Positions 8,404 through 17,687 of a DNA stretch of 64,000 nt are shown one piece after another. Source of the stretch: Streptomyces sp. NBC_01451 (GTDB lineage: Bacteria > Actinomycetota > Actinomycetes > Streptomycetales > Streptomycetaceae); contig NZ_CP109479.1 in NCBI RefSeq assembly GCF_036227485.1, forward strand, positions 8,618,001 through 8,682,000, given 5' to 3'. The position numbers and the translations under genes were made by a program. The notes beneath the pieces were generated by a model, which saw only the letters and a list, made by a program, of their open reading frames with translations, was not told the DNA's origin and searched no databases. Position 1 is the stretch's first letter. Every line of letters starts with the position of its first letter.

Positions 8404-10185
8404 TCAGGACTTCCGTACGTACTCTCCCGGTTCCGCGTCCGCGTCCATGCTGAACAGCAGCAGACGGCCGTCGCGGCCGACGGTGAGAGAGACCGAGTCG
8501 GGCTGGCGGCAGTCCTTGCCCGACTCCGCGGTGTACGCCGCCGGGCTGAGCGCCAGCACCGGGGACACGGCGCCGATGACGAAGGTGCTGTCGCAGTACT
8601 GCTCCGTGCCGTCCTGCACGGCCGCCGTGACCGACATCCGCACCAGGCGGCCCCCGACCGGGCCCTGGGTGATCCGGATCAACTCCTTCTCCCGATAGGT
8701 CATGTTGGCCGGTACCCAGGCGCCGACGTACTGGTCCGGCACCGCGTTCCGTCCGTCGGCCGACCGGTAGAAGTCGGCGGTCAGGCCCCCGGACTTCCAC
8801 ACCAGTACGTCCCGCGACTGCACCCGGAGAGTCTGCTGGGGGAGCGGTGTGCAGCGTCCCTGCGGTACCTCCGCGGTCACCTGGCCCTCGCCGACGACCA
8901 GTGTGTCGGCATCGGCGGAGAGCAGCCTGCCGCGTCCTGTGCACTGCAGATCGCCGCCGGTGTCGATGTACGCGGCGACCTTGTCGCCCGGCCTGCCGGG
9001 TGAGATTTCCAGCCGCAGTACCCGTTTCGGCAGTGCGGAATCGCCCTTGAGTACGCCTTCCCAGGCACCGACGAACCCGTCCGTGATGCCCGGCTCGGTA
9101 CTCGGTGACCCCGAGTGAGAGGCTGACGCGGTCGCTGAGCGTGCGCCGCCCGCCGCGGAGTCCTTCTCGCCGCCCTGAAGCAGCGTCAGCGCTGTACCCG
9201 TGGCCACCGCGGCGAGTGCCACCACTCCGGCGAGCGCCGGCCGCCACCACCGCTTGGGCCGCGTCGGCGCCGGCGATCCCTGCGGCGGTGTCTCCACGAC
9301 GAGTATCCGGGCGGCGAGCCGGCCGAGTTCGGCCAGCAGTTCTGCGGGCAGCCAAGGGCCGTCGTCCGCGTCGGTGCGGGTGTGGACGGCGAGTTGTTCG
9401 GCTGTGGGCCGCCGCTGCGGGTCCTTGGCGAGACAGGCGGCAACCAGACCGACCAGCGTCTGAGGGACCCCGGTGAGGTCCGGTTCTTCCTCGGCGATAC
9501 GGAACATCAGCGCGTGCAGTCCCAGCTCGACGGAGCCGAACGGCAGCCTCCCCGTCGCCGCGTACACCAGCACGGAGCCGAGGCTGAAGATGTCCGCGGC
9601 AGGCGTCACCCGCTGTCCGCGCACCTGCTCCGGCGACATGAAACCGGGCGAACCGAGCACGACCCCGGTGGAGGTACGCAGACTGCCCGCCACGGTGTCG
9701 AGCGCCCGGGCGATGCCGAAGTCGATGATGCGCGGGCCGTCGACGGTCAGCAGGATGTTCGACGGTTTGACGTCACGGTGCACCAGGCCCGCGCCGTGGA
9801 CGGCGCGCAGCACACGGGCGAGCCGCCCCGCCAGGGAATGCAGTGTGGCCTCGGGCAGCGGCCCGTAGCCCGACTCGACGACCTGGTGCAGTGAAGGACC
9901 GGGCACGTACTCGGTGGCCACCCAGGGTGCCGCGGCCTCGGTGTCGGCGCCCAGTACCGGAGCCGTCCACTCACCGCCCACCCGATGCAGTGCGGCGACC
10001 TCCTGGCGGAACCTGGCCCGGAACTCGGGGACTTCGGCCAGCTCCGCCCTGACCACCTTCACCGCCGCGGCCCGACCGCCCGCCGAACGTCCCAGGAAGA
10101 CCTGGCCCATTCCGCCGGCGCCCAGCCTGCCGATCAGCGTGAAGTCCCCCATCCGCCGCGGATCCCCCGGCTCCAGGACCTGCAT
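8404..10185 (-). CDS. Membrane Ser/Thr protein kinase with extracytoplasmic domain
   Basis: The 593-aa protein has a complete Hanks-type kinase domain: glycine loop GRLGAGGMGQVF (19-30), Lys43, catalytic HRDVKPSN (136-143, Asp138), DFG at 155-157, and a GSPGFMSPEQV activation segment. A Pro/Thr linker follows, then one transmembrane helix (about residues 315-337). An extracellular C-terminal region of ~240 aa starts with Ser/Ala-rich sequence and lacks PASTA repeats. The outer domain has paired Cys residues and may bind a ligand or cell-wall component. The kinase should phosphorylate cytosolic proteins in response to it. The gene stands alone. Confidence 0.92.
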   Translation of the reverse strand: MQVLEPGDPRRMGDFTLIGRLGAGGMGQVFLGRSAGGRAAAVKVVRAELAEVPEFRARFRQEVAALHRVGGEWTAPVLGADTEAAAPWVATEYVPGPSLHQVVESGYGPLPEATLHSLAGRLARVLRAVHGAGLVHRDVKPSNILLTVDGPRIIDFGIARALDTVAGSLRTSTGVVLGSPGFMSPEQVRGQRVTPAADIFSLGSVLVYAATGRLPFGSVELGLHALMFRIAEEEPDLTGVPQTLVGLVAACLAKDPQRRPTAEQLAVHTRTDADDGPWLPAELLAELGRLAARILVVETPPQGSPAPTRPKRWWRPALAGVVALAAVATGTALTLLQGGEKDSAAGGARSATASASHSGSPSTEPGITDGFVGAWEGVLKGDSALPKRVLRLEISPGRPGDKVAAYIDTGGDLQCTGRGRLLSADADTLVVGEGQVTAEVPQGRCTPLPQQTLRVQSRDVLVWKSGGLTADFYRSADGRNAVPDQYVGAWVPANMTYREKELIRITQGPVGGRLVRMSVTAAVQDGTEQYCDSTFVIGAVSPVLALSPAAYTAESGKDCRQPDSVSLTVGRDGRLLLFSMDADAEPGEYVRKS

Positions 10186-10818
10186 CCGTGCCCCGCTCTC
10201 CCCGTGTGCGTCAGCTCGCTCTGCGCGGCGGCGACACTACCGGTTCGAACGGAAGCGGGCGCGCGGCCGGGCACCGAGCTGGAACGGCCCCCTCCCCGGC
10301 GGCAAGTGATTCGGCGGCACAGCGACTCAGAGGCCCAGAGGCTCGGTACCGAACCTCAGCGGCCAGTCCTGCGGTGAGCGTCCGAGGGTGTCTCGGCAGG
10401 AGCGAGGAAGCCAACGGGCATCGGGTGCTTCCTGTTTCGCCGAGGGCACTGACCCGCGCATCGTGTGAGCGTCCTCGGCGTCCTCGGCGTCCTCGGCGTC
10501 CTCGGCGTCCCCGGCGTCCCCGGCGCGAAGGGCGGCGGACTTGCCGGGCCGGCTGTCCGCGGGGTTCATGAGGGTGATGCCGACGAGACGAGCGGGTGCC
10601 CCGTGAGGTGAGTGCGGGGCAACTCATGGAGCACGAGTGGTCCGTTCGACCGGCGTGCCGATCCCGGAACAGGAACAGTTGTGGCCAACCAGGGTCAACT
10701 TCTCGCCGCGTTCCGTACTCTTGCCCCGCTCAGGGGCGCCGCATCGGACCGGGAAGCCAGGCTCCCCGCGACCGCGCGGGAACCGGGGCCTTGCGGCACA
10801 TGGACAAGAGGGGAAGCG
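10186..10818. other. Divergent intergenic region, 633 bp
   Basis: Between the kinase and the divergent flavoprotein I see no supported gene. It contains the 9-bp tandem repeat listed separately. Frames running through this region are either repeat-derived (Glu-Asp-Ala repeats on the minus strand) or unsupported 5' extensions of the flavoprotein. Confidence 0.5.
10471..10524. repeat. 9-bp tandem repeat, six copies of GTCCTCGGC
   Basis: Four perfect GTCCTCGGC units (10471-10506) are followed by two GTCCCCGGC units (10507-10524). The period is a multiple of three, so it would encode a tripeptide repeat, but no convincing gene contains it. Probably a slippage-prone microsatellite. Confidence 0.85.
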
Positions 10819-12156
10819 GTGGAGGCTACAAATACACGGGTGCGACAGGGGGCCATACCTCCGGTCGTCTTGGCGCGTCGGGCGCTGTGGACGTTCGTCG
10901 TCGTCAACTTGGTGATCGTCGAGATCCTGTTCGTCACAGCCGGGACCGGCAAGAACGGGGTGCTCACGGTCGCCAAGTTCTTCGGCCTGCATGCCGCCGT
11001 GCTGATGCTGTTCCAACTGCTGCTGGTGGCCCGGCTGCCGTGGCTCGACCGCCGTATCGGCATGGACCGGTTGACGGTGTGGCACCGGTGGGTCGGCTTC
11101 TCCCTGCTGTGGACCATCCTGACCCACGCCGTGCTGGTGGTGCTGGGCTACGCGAGGCTCGATGACGCGTCGATGACGAAGACGTTCTCCGCACTTGCCG
11201 GAGTGCCGGCCTCCCTGCTCGGGATGCTGGCCGCGGCGATCGTCGTCGTGGTCGCCGCGGTCTCCGCCCGGCAGGTGAGGAGCCGGCTGCGGTACGAGAC
11301 GTGGCACGGTGTACACCTTCTGCTGTACCTGGCACTGGGGCTGGCCTTCGTCCACCAGTTGCAGGAGACCACGACGTTCAGCTCCTCCACGCCCGCGATG
11401 ATCTACTGGTGGGCCCTGTGGCTGTTCGCGTTCGGTTCCCTGGTCACGGGGCGGATCGTGATGCCGCTGTGGCGCAACGCCTATCACCGGTTCGAGGTCG
11501 TGGCCGTGGTGCCGGAGTCGGACGACGTGGTGTCGGTGCACGTCACCGGCCGCCACCTCGACAGGCTGCCTGCCAGGGCGGGGCAGTTCTGCATCTGGCG
11601 ATTCCCCGGGCACAACCACTGGTGGCTGGCCAACCCCTTCTCGCTGTCGGCGGCGCCCGACGGCCGCACGTTGCGCCTCACGGCCAAGGCCGTCGGCAGT
11701 ACCAGCGCAGGCCTGCGGCACCTCCCGGTCGGGACCCGCGCGTTCGTCGAAGGACCGTACGGGGCGTTCACCTCGTTGCACCGGACACGGCCCGGCGCCC
11801 TGCTGATCGCCGGAGGAGTGGGGATCACGCCGGTTCGAGCCCTGCTGGAGGAAGAGCCTGCCGACGACGTCGTGGTGCTCTACCGGGCGCGCAGCGAGGA
11901 CACCGCCGTACTCGTCGACGAGGTACGAACCCTGGTCGCGGACCGCGGCGGACGACTGCACCTGCTCACCGGCCACAGGGGGGAGGGCCGCCCGCCGTTC
12001 GAACCGGAGAATCTCCGCGCCCTTGTCCCCGACATCACCGAACGTGACGTGTACGTCTGTGGCCCGCCCGCGATGACCTCGGCCGTGCTCAGTGCCCTGC
12101 ACAGCCTGAAGGTTCCCCACCCGCAGGTGCACGCCGAGCGGTTCGGTCTGGCCTGA
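10819..12156 (+). CDS. Ferric-reductase-like transmembrane flavoprotein
   Basis: Starting at GTG 10819 (GAGGGG upstream, 5-nt spacing) gives 445 aa; the 69 in-frame residues further 5' are low-quality and I exclude them. Six membrane helices carry the heme-ligand histidines of the ferric reductase-like domain (WHRWVGF, LTHAV, YETWHGVHLL, FVHQL). Then come an FAD-binding barrel (NPFSLSAAP, the RxYS-like site), a GGVGITPVRALL NAD(P)-binding motif and the C-terminal VYVCGPPAM motif. It should pass electrons from NAD(P)H through FAD and heme across the membrane, to ferric iron or another acceptor. It lacks a ferredoxin domain. It has no operon partner. Confidence 0.88.
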   Translation: MEATNTRVRQGAIPPVVLARRALWTFVVVNLVIVEILFVTAGTGKNGVLTVAKFFGLHAAVLMLFQLLLVARLPWLDRRIGMDRLTVWHRWVGFSLLWTILTHAVLVVLGYARLDDASMTKTFSALAGVPASLLGMLAAAIVVVVAAVSARQVRSRLRYETWHGVHLLLYLALGLAFVHQLQETTTFSSSTPAMIYWWALWLFAFGSLVTGRIVMPLWRNAYHRFEVVAVVPESDDVVSVHVTGRHLDRLPARAGQFCIWRFPGHNHWWLANPFSLSAAPDGRTLRLTAKAVGSTSAGLRHLPVGTRAFVEGPYGAFTSLHRTRPGALLIAGGVGITPVRALLEEEPADDVVVLYRARSEDTAVLVDEVRTLVADRGGRLHLLTGHRGEGRPPFEPENLRALVPDITERDVYVCGPPAMTSAVLSALHSLKVPHPQVHAERFGLA

Positions 12157-12393
12157 CAGCGCCGAGGCTCCGACGGCCGCGCCCGCGCCCGCGCCCACCG
12201 GAGCCTCGCCGCAGATCGGCTCCGAGCACGACTGCGGTGCTCGTGCCCGCGGCCAGATTTCCTTCTTCCACGACATACGAAGCTTCTTCGTCTGCTGGTG
12301 TCGCACGGCTGGTGGGCCGTTCACCAACGGGAACACGTTCGCCGGGCATGCCATGCTCCCTTGGCTGAGAGACCGACCTACCGGAAGGACAAC

Positions 12394-12741
12394 ATGCCCG
12401 CCTACGCCATCGCCCACCTGCAAGAGGCCACCCCGCACCCGGACATCGCCGAGTACATCGAGCGCATCCCCGCCACCTTCGAGCCGTACGGCGGGCGCTT
12501 CCTCGTGCATTTCACGCAGCACGAGGTGAAAGAAGGCAGCTGGCCCGGGAGCGTCGTGGTGATCGGGTTTCCCGGGATCACCGAGGCGCGGGCCTGGTGG
12601 GACTCGCCCGCGTACCAGGAGATCGCGCCGTTGCGCTCGCGGCACGTCCAGGGCGACATCATCCTGGTGGATGGCGTACCAGAGGGCTACGACCCGACTG
12701 GTTCCGCGAAGATGCTGCGAGCAGCGCTGGACGGCGAGTAG
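12394..12741 (+). CDS. DUF1330 family protein
   Basis: The start is ATG 12394, with GGAAGGA upstream; the product is 115 aa. It shows the DUF1330 ferredoxin-like (dimeric alpha/beta-barrel) pattern: YIERIPATFEPYGGRFLVH, then VVVIGFPGITEARAWWDSPAYQEI, then an acidic C-terminus. The function of the family is unknown; members resemble small monooxygenase-fold proteins. It follows the flavoprotein by 237 bp on the same strand, which is too far to assume cotranscription. Confidence 0.85.
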   Translation: MPAYAIAHLQEATPHPDIAEYIERIPATFEPYGGRFLVHFTQHEVKEGSWPGSVVVIGFPGITEARAWWDSPAYQEIAPLRSRHVQGDIILVDGVPEGYDPTGSAKMLRAALDGE

Positions 12742-12984
12742 CTCGCTCAGGTCGGGGTGACCGGCGGCGGGCCGCGCCCACGGAGCGGCGAAGGTCCCGC
12801 GCTCAGGCGTCGCGCGTCGCCTCGGCGCTGGTCGATCTCTGTGCCGCACGTCTCGTCGAGGTGCTCAAGCCTTCACTGGCGACGCCCTTCTCCTCGATCG
12901 CGCCGCGGCCCGGAACTCCGTGGTCCGGAACTTCGCAGCGCGATCGAGGTGCGGTGAAGGGCGATCACGGAAGGCGGCCTGGCG

Positions 12985-13203
12985 TCAGCTGCCGAAGACG
13001 AGTTCGGCCTGGTCGCGCTTGGTGGTGTGCAGGTCCCAGTAGACAGGGGAGATCTGCTCGGGCTGGGCTGTCGGGAAGTCGGGGATGACCGACATGTCGA
13101 TCGACACGTCGATCGACGTGGGCGGCCTGGACGCCGGTGCCGTCGAGCTCCTTGTGGAGGTTGATCGCCCAGTTGCGCAGCGCAGCGGCGGCGGCGTTGA
13201 CAC
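12985..13203 (-). pseudogene. Short-chain dehydrogenase C-terminal remnant
   Basis: The minus strand reads VNAAAAALRNWAINLHKELDGTGVQAAHV and then, after a frameshift near 13110, a segment ending ISPVYWDLHTTKRDQAELVF and a stop at 12985. This is the end of an SDR protein of the type whose last residues read YWDLHT. The Rossmann half and catalytic YxxxK are absent. Nothing upstream continues it. Confidence 0.65.
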
Positions 13204-13397
13204 TTTAGTAGAGGCCGTTGCGGCTCGGTTGGTCCGCCTATGGTCCGGATCTTGATTGTCCCGTGGTGCAGTGTGCGCGGTGGCTGCGGGCAGCCGGAAG
13301 GGCGATGCCTTACGGGAGTCGCGCGGATACCACATGGCACAGCCGAACAGTTCAACAGGAAGAGGACGACGGGGTGGGGGGAGGAAGTCCCGTCCGC

Positions 13398-14006
13398 TCA
13401 GGCGCGGCGCGGAACGGTTTCACTCCTTCTGGACGCGGCGGCGAGCAGAGCGAAGCCCAGCGCGAAACCGAGCATCGTCCATACGCCGCGGGGCCAGAAG
13501 ATGTGGCTGTCCGTGAAGGACCAGCCGGCCACCAGGAGGACCATCGTGCCGGGAACGACTCGCACCCCGTGTTTCGGGAAGAGCGCGACGGCCGTGGCCA
13601 CGACAGCGACGATGAGGGCGTAGGCGCCGATCTGCCCGAGCGACTCACCCGTGTCGTAGAGCGGGGACTTGATCGGCCCTATGTTCGCTGTCCCGGCAGC
13701 GTGCTCGACCGCGGTTCCCGCAGCGATACCGGCCACCGCGTCGAGACCGGTGTAGAAGGCCGCGTAGGTGAACGCACTCGCCCAGGCCACCACCTTGGCG
13801 AAGCCCGCGAGGTCTGCTCGGGGGCGCTGCCACAGAGGCACGAGGAGGCCGAGCGTAAGCAGCGGAAAGATCGGCAGCAGTGCGATGTGCAACTGTGTCC
13901 AGTCCGTGGCTGTCGCCCTGGACAGGCCATGCGGGTGCGCGGCGCCCGCCGCAGCCAGCACAAGGGGCGCGACAGTAGCGAGGGTGAGGTTCCGGATGGT
14001 CAACAC
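13398..14006 (-). CDS. Integral membrane protein, unknown family
   Basis: The 202-aa product has about six hydrophobic segments: an N-terminal signal-anchor-like helix (LATVAPLVLAAAGAAH), LHIALLPIFPLLTLGLLVPLW, and further helices ending in WTMLGFALGFALLAAASRR. Conserved-looking His residues sit near the membrane faces (AAHPHG, HIFWPRG). No named domain is recognised. It ends 180 bp upstream of the convergent relic and begins 183 bp downstream of the DUF1996 gene's stop, on the same strand. Confidence 0.75.
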   Translation of the reverse strand: MLTIRNLTLATVAPLVLAAAGAAHPHGLSRATATDWTQLHIALLPIFPLLTLGLLVPLWQRPRADLAGFAKVVAWASAFTYAAFYTGLDAVAGIAAGTAVEHAAGTANIGPIKSPLYDTGESLGQIGAYALIVAVVATAVALFPKHGVRVVPGTMVLLVAGWSFTDSHIFWPRGVWTMLGFALGFALLAAASRRSETVPRRA

Positions 14007-14189
14007 GCCGCGATCGTAGGCGTGTTACGTCACCTGAGACGGCTGCGTAAGGACTTCGTAAGATCTTGCGTGGTGCCACGCAACCCTGGAAGGCGCCCGC
14101 CGGGGTGATCCCCCTCCGACGCGACACCGGCCTCGCCGATCTTGCGGTGAGGCCGGAGAGGAGGACCGGTGGCGGCCCGGTCGGTCGGG

Positions 14190-15632
14190 TCAGCCGCAGC
14201 GGCGCCCTGAGTTGATGCAGGAGACGGCCTGGTTCATGAGCTGGTCGGTCATCACGTTGATGAAGTCGTTGTGGTCGGTGATGGCGTTGTGCTGCTGTCC
14301 CTGGAAGCCGTCGACGGCGAAGTTCGGGGCCGCAGGAGTCCTGTAGGTGAGCCGCATCGTCAGCTGTGGGACGGCCTTGAAGCCGCTTGCGCAGTTGCCG
14401 CCTGCGTCGGCGAAGGCGACGTGGCTGCGGTGGTCGGCGCTGTCGATGTTCCTGCCGTCCCAGCAGCTCTGGAAGGCGAAGCTGCGCACCACCTTGCTGC
14501 CGCTGGGACAGATCGGGTACTTGTCGGTGAGCTGGACCTTGTTCTCGAAGCCGGTGCAGCTCCAGTGGGCGTTGGCGTTCTTGGTGCCGTTGGTGAACGC
14601 CTTGGCGTCGCCGGTGATGATCCGCAGGAAGCGGGGCATCGCCACCACCTTGCCGGTGGGGCTGCCCTGGTAGGTGATCGTGACGGTCGCGGGCACCAGG
14701 ATGGCTCCCTTGTTGCCTTCGGCGCCGCCGCCGAGGGCGCCTGCGTCGGGACCCTGACGGGTGGTGTCCCGCAGGACGGGCCAGTAGTACGCGGACTGGT
14801 CGCCGTTGGTGCAGGAGGTGCCCTGGGCGCTCAGGGACTCGTTGGTCGAGTTGAAGTCCACCTTCCGATTGCCCACGTAGTCGTGGACGTGGTGGGCGCC
14901 GTTGCTGACACCCGGAGCCACGATGTCGTTGTCCGAGTTGTGCTGTCCCTGCTTGTTGACTCCGCATCGGGAGGTGAAGGCTCCGGTCGAGGCGCCGGCC
15001 TGCCTGCGGACCTTGGGCACGTTCGGGGCCACCTTGGTGATGTCCACGAAGTCGGCCGCGGTGGGCCCGTCGTTGCTCTGTCCTGCGGCTCCGGAGCCGT
15101 TTCCTTGCTGCCCGGAGTCGCCTCCCTCGCCCTGGGCGCCGCCGGGACTCTGGCTTGCGGCCCCGGCCCCGGATGTCTGGGTCCCGGGTGCGTCGAGGCC
15201 GAGGTTGCAGGCGGCGAGAGCGTCCAGCCCTGTGGGCCTGGCGGCCGACCGCCCGATGGCGATGGCGATCCGGTCGATGGTCGCCTTCCTCTTGTCTGTC
15301 AGAGGGCCGAGGATCGCCTTCTGCGCAAAGTCCGGGCCCCCTTGCCCACGGGTGTCGACCAGCCGCCGGTCGGCCTCCGCGGTCTGGCGGTCCAGCAGTT
15401 GCAGGTTCCGGTCGACCTCGGCCTGTGCCTGCTGGGGGACGGTCGGCAGCTTGCCCTTCACGTCCGGACAGCTGATCGTCTGGGCCGACCGCGTCGTAGA
15501 AGCGGTGGCGGTGACGTCGGACGCGTTGGCGGCGTAGTTCACGGCTACGAGGCCACCGCCCCCTGCCAGGAGCGCCGTGACCGCCATGACGGCGTTGCGG
15601 CGGCTACGGCCGCGCCTGTGATCTGCTCGCAT
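14190..15632 (-). CDS. Secreted DUF1996 protein
   Basis: The 480-aa product starts at ATG 15632 (GGGAG, 5-nt spacing). It has a signal-anchor or Sec signal (RRNAVMAVTALLAGGGGLVAV) and a helical ~90-residue segment. A low-complexity Gly/Ser/Gln linker (around residues 145-185) follows, then the DUF1996 domain. That domain holds the usual histidine-rich site (GAHHVHDYVG), WPVLRD and SCWDGRNID motifs, and ends in several Cys residues. The family is common in fungi and actinomycetes and is extracellular; some members are linked to carbohydrate surfaces, but no activity is firmly established. Transcribed alone. Confidence 0.85.
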   Translation of the reverse strand: MRADHRRGRSRRNAVMAVTALLAGGGGLVAVNYAANASDVTATASTTRSAQTISCPDVKGKLPTVPQQAQAEVDRNLQLLDRQTAEADRRLVDTRGQGGPDFAQKAILGPLTDKRKATIDRIAIAIGRSAARPTGLDALAACNLGLDAPGTQTSGAGAASQSPGGAQGEGGDSGQQGNGSGAAGQSNDGPTAADFVDITKVAPNVPKVRRQAGASTGAFTSRCGVNKQGQHNSDNDIVAPGVSNGAHHVHDYVGNRKVDFNSTNESLSAQGTSCTNGDQSAYYWPVLRDTTRQGPDAGALGGGAEGNKGAILVPATVTITYQGSPTGKVVAMPRFLRIITGDAKAFTNGTKNANAHWSCTGFENKVQLTDKYPICPSGSKVVRSFAFQSCWDGRNIDSADHRSHVAFADAGGNCASGFKAVPQLTMRLTYRTPAAPNFAVDGFQGQQHNAITDHNDFINVMTDQLMNQAVSCINSGRRCG

Positions 15633-15794
15633 GAGAACTCCCGAGGTACAACGTGGTTCGTGGCCCAGCGGCGATACGCATCACTCGCCGCCCGGATGTC
15701 CCCAGCCTCACCTGAGTGGTCGGCGCTTGGCAGCTGTTCACGCTGCGCGTCATGGACACGTAAGACCTGAATCTCGCCCGGACTCCCCCCGCCC

Positions 15795-16255
15795 GCCACG
15801 AGGAGCTGCGCCGCCTCGGCATCCGCCGCTCGGCGTTGGAAGACGCCGGGATCCCATGTGATCCGGGCCTTGTGCGCTACGACGATTTCACCCACTGCCT
15901 CGCCCACCAGCACGCTCTGGAGCTGCTGGTGTCGCCGCCCGCACGATGGCGGTCTTCGCCGGCAGCAACCATCAGACGCTGGGCACCTGTCGCACGGCCG
16001 CATCGCTCGGGCCGCGCATTTCGGACGACGTCACGTGGTCGGCTTCGACGATCTGCCCTTCGCGGACTGGGTGACTCCGCGTCTGACGACCGTGCCCACG
16101 CCGCTCGCCGACATGACGGCGCTCGCCGCCTGCCTGGTTCCGCAGGCGCAGTCCGGACTGCACGGGCCGAGGCCGCCACCGAGCCCGTCGTACGGGACAG
16201 TGGCGGGCCTCCGCCGACGACGGGGCGAGCTGTGCTACGTCGTCCGAACGGGTTC
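15795..16255 (+). pseudogene. LacI-family transcriptional regulator C-terminal remnant
   Basis: The plus strand contains, in changing frames, RHEELRRLGIRRSALEDAG and VRYDDFTHCLAHQHALELL (15816-15935), a degraded TAVFAGSNHQ-like piece, VVGFDDLPFADWVTPRLTTV (about 16035-16095) and EPVVRDSGGPPP (16176-16215). These are the ligand-binding-domain landmarks of LacI/GalR regulators, including the FDDLPFADW signature. The HTH is missing and at least three frameshifts are present. No sugar genes are near it now. Confidence 0.75.
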
Positions 16256-17076
16256 GGCGCCCCGGAGAGGAGTCTCCACGGCGCTGGACCGCGGTGGCAG
16301 CTTCTGCACCGCGGCTATGCCCTCCGTGCCGGACTCGGCAAGGGGGGCAGTCCGGCGGCCGTGGTGACCTTGGTGAGGGAGCCGTTCCTGCCGATGCGGA
16401 AGCCGTCGACGGTGCCGGACGTCCCGTTCTGCACGCTGGTTCTCGGCATAACGCGGGGTCAGGATGACCTGCGCGACAGTCGTGCTCGGTCCGCGGGTAT
16501 CAAGGGGGTGTATCCGTGGGTTCGGCGGGCACCGCTGGGTGGGTCAGCGGTCACCCGGTAGATGCTGCTGACACATCACCCAACTGCCGCGCAGCACAAC
16601 GCACTTCATTCTGAGAGGGCGTAAATCCGTTGCTGGTTACGGCCGCGTCCGGGTTGTTCGAGGAGCTGGCGGGCGAGTCGTCCAGCGGACTTCGCCGGGC
16701 CAGCCGTCGTGGGGCCTTCCGGAAGGGCCGACCGCCCGGACAGCGCGGCCCCCCCTGCCGGCCAGCGGTCGCGTTTCGGCGTCGACGTCGCCCGCGGCCG
16801 GTGGCGCCACCCCGCACGCCGGCACCGTGCCCGCCCCGACCTGTCTCCCACCGACATCGCCCCCTGTAGCGCGGCGCTTCTCATATGCCGTCAGCAAGGG
16901 CGGGGGCCGAGGGCGAGCGCCGGCTGCTACTGGGGGCGGTGTCCGGTGCCGTCCCCGCCCAGGTCGTCGGGCAGGGCGATGCGAGAGGTGACGCGTTTAC
17001 CGACCGGCTCCCGCTGAACCTCGCAACGAGGCGACGGCAGGCCTTGCGGGACGGATCAGCCGCCGAGTTTGTGGGC
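16256..17076. other. Long stretch without recognisable gene
   Basis: About 820 bp with many short frames on both strands but none with a convincing start, RBS and family pattern. It lies between two pseudogenes and is probably decayed DNA. Confidence 0.5.
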
Positions 17077-17687
17077 TCACTGTCCGAACGCTCGGTCGTA
17101 GAGGCTCCGTAGCTTCGGGGTGGCCTCGGCATCGCCGTAGCACGCCGGGACCTTGCCGTCCTTGGCGTAGACGAGGTAGGTCTGGCCGACGGTGAACTCC
17201 TGGCCGAATGACTCCGGTTGTCCTTCGTGGGTGTTGTCGAGCCGCACGGTGGAGGCGTCTTCTCCGCGGTACCAGTGGTCCACCCGGAGAGTGACCTGGT
17301 CGCCGTCGCTGGAGGTCACGGTGCCCTCGAAGGCGGTCGTGTACTGGCGCAGGGTGTAGACGTCGAGCTCGGCGCACGCTGTGGCGAGGCCGCCGCCCGT
17401 GTCCTGCTGGACGGCCAGGGCCGGCGGGGCGGCCGCGGACGGAGGAGTGTCGCGGGCCGCCGTGACTCCCCAGGTGATGCCGGCTCCCACCGTGAGCACA
17501 GCGGCGGCTGGTGCGGCCAGCAGCAGGGGGCGGCGCGGGGGCGGTCCGATGTGCGGGGGGAGGTGCGGACTGTGGTGTCGGCGGTCATGGTGGCCTCCAG
17601 GAGACGGTTGATGTCGGGCTGGGGAGAATCAGAGGTCCGCGCCGGGTCGATGGCCCTGATCCTGGCCAGCAGTTCTTCGTCGTTCAC
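17077..17687 (-). pseudogene. Frameshifted membrane-anchored protein translationally coupled to the ECF sigma factor
   Basis: A GTG start at 17687 overlaps the sigma-factor stop (GTGA). The first frame encodes MNDEELLARIRAIDPARTS and continues into a sequence that suddenly loses sense. The correct continuation (RRPLLLAAPAAAVLTVGAG, a transmembrane helix, then a ~110-residue exported domain ending CYGDAEATPKLRSLYDRAFG) lies one frame over. The 611-bp span is one short of a multiple of three, so a single-base deletion fits. Candidate sites are the G runs on the plus strand at 17537-17541 or 17555-17560. N-terminal cytosolic tail, single TM and external domain suggest an anti-sigma-like or sigma-operon accessory protein. 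A sequencing error is possible. Confidence 0.7.

Noticed and set aside
10624..12849. 741-codon minus-strand frame opposite the flavoprotein
   Set aside because: Gln/His/Arg-rich antisense shadow covering two real plus-strand genes.
17537..17560. Programmed frameshift in the sigma-coupled gene
   Set aside because: A C run is present, but no slippery-site context or downstream structure was recognised; a deletion or sequencing error is simpler.
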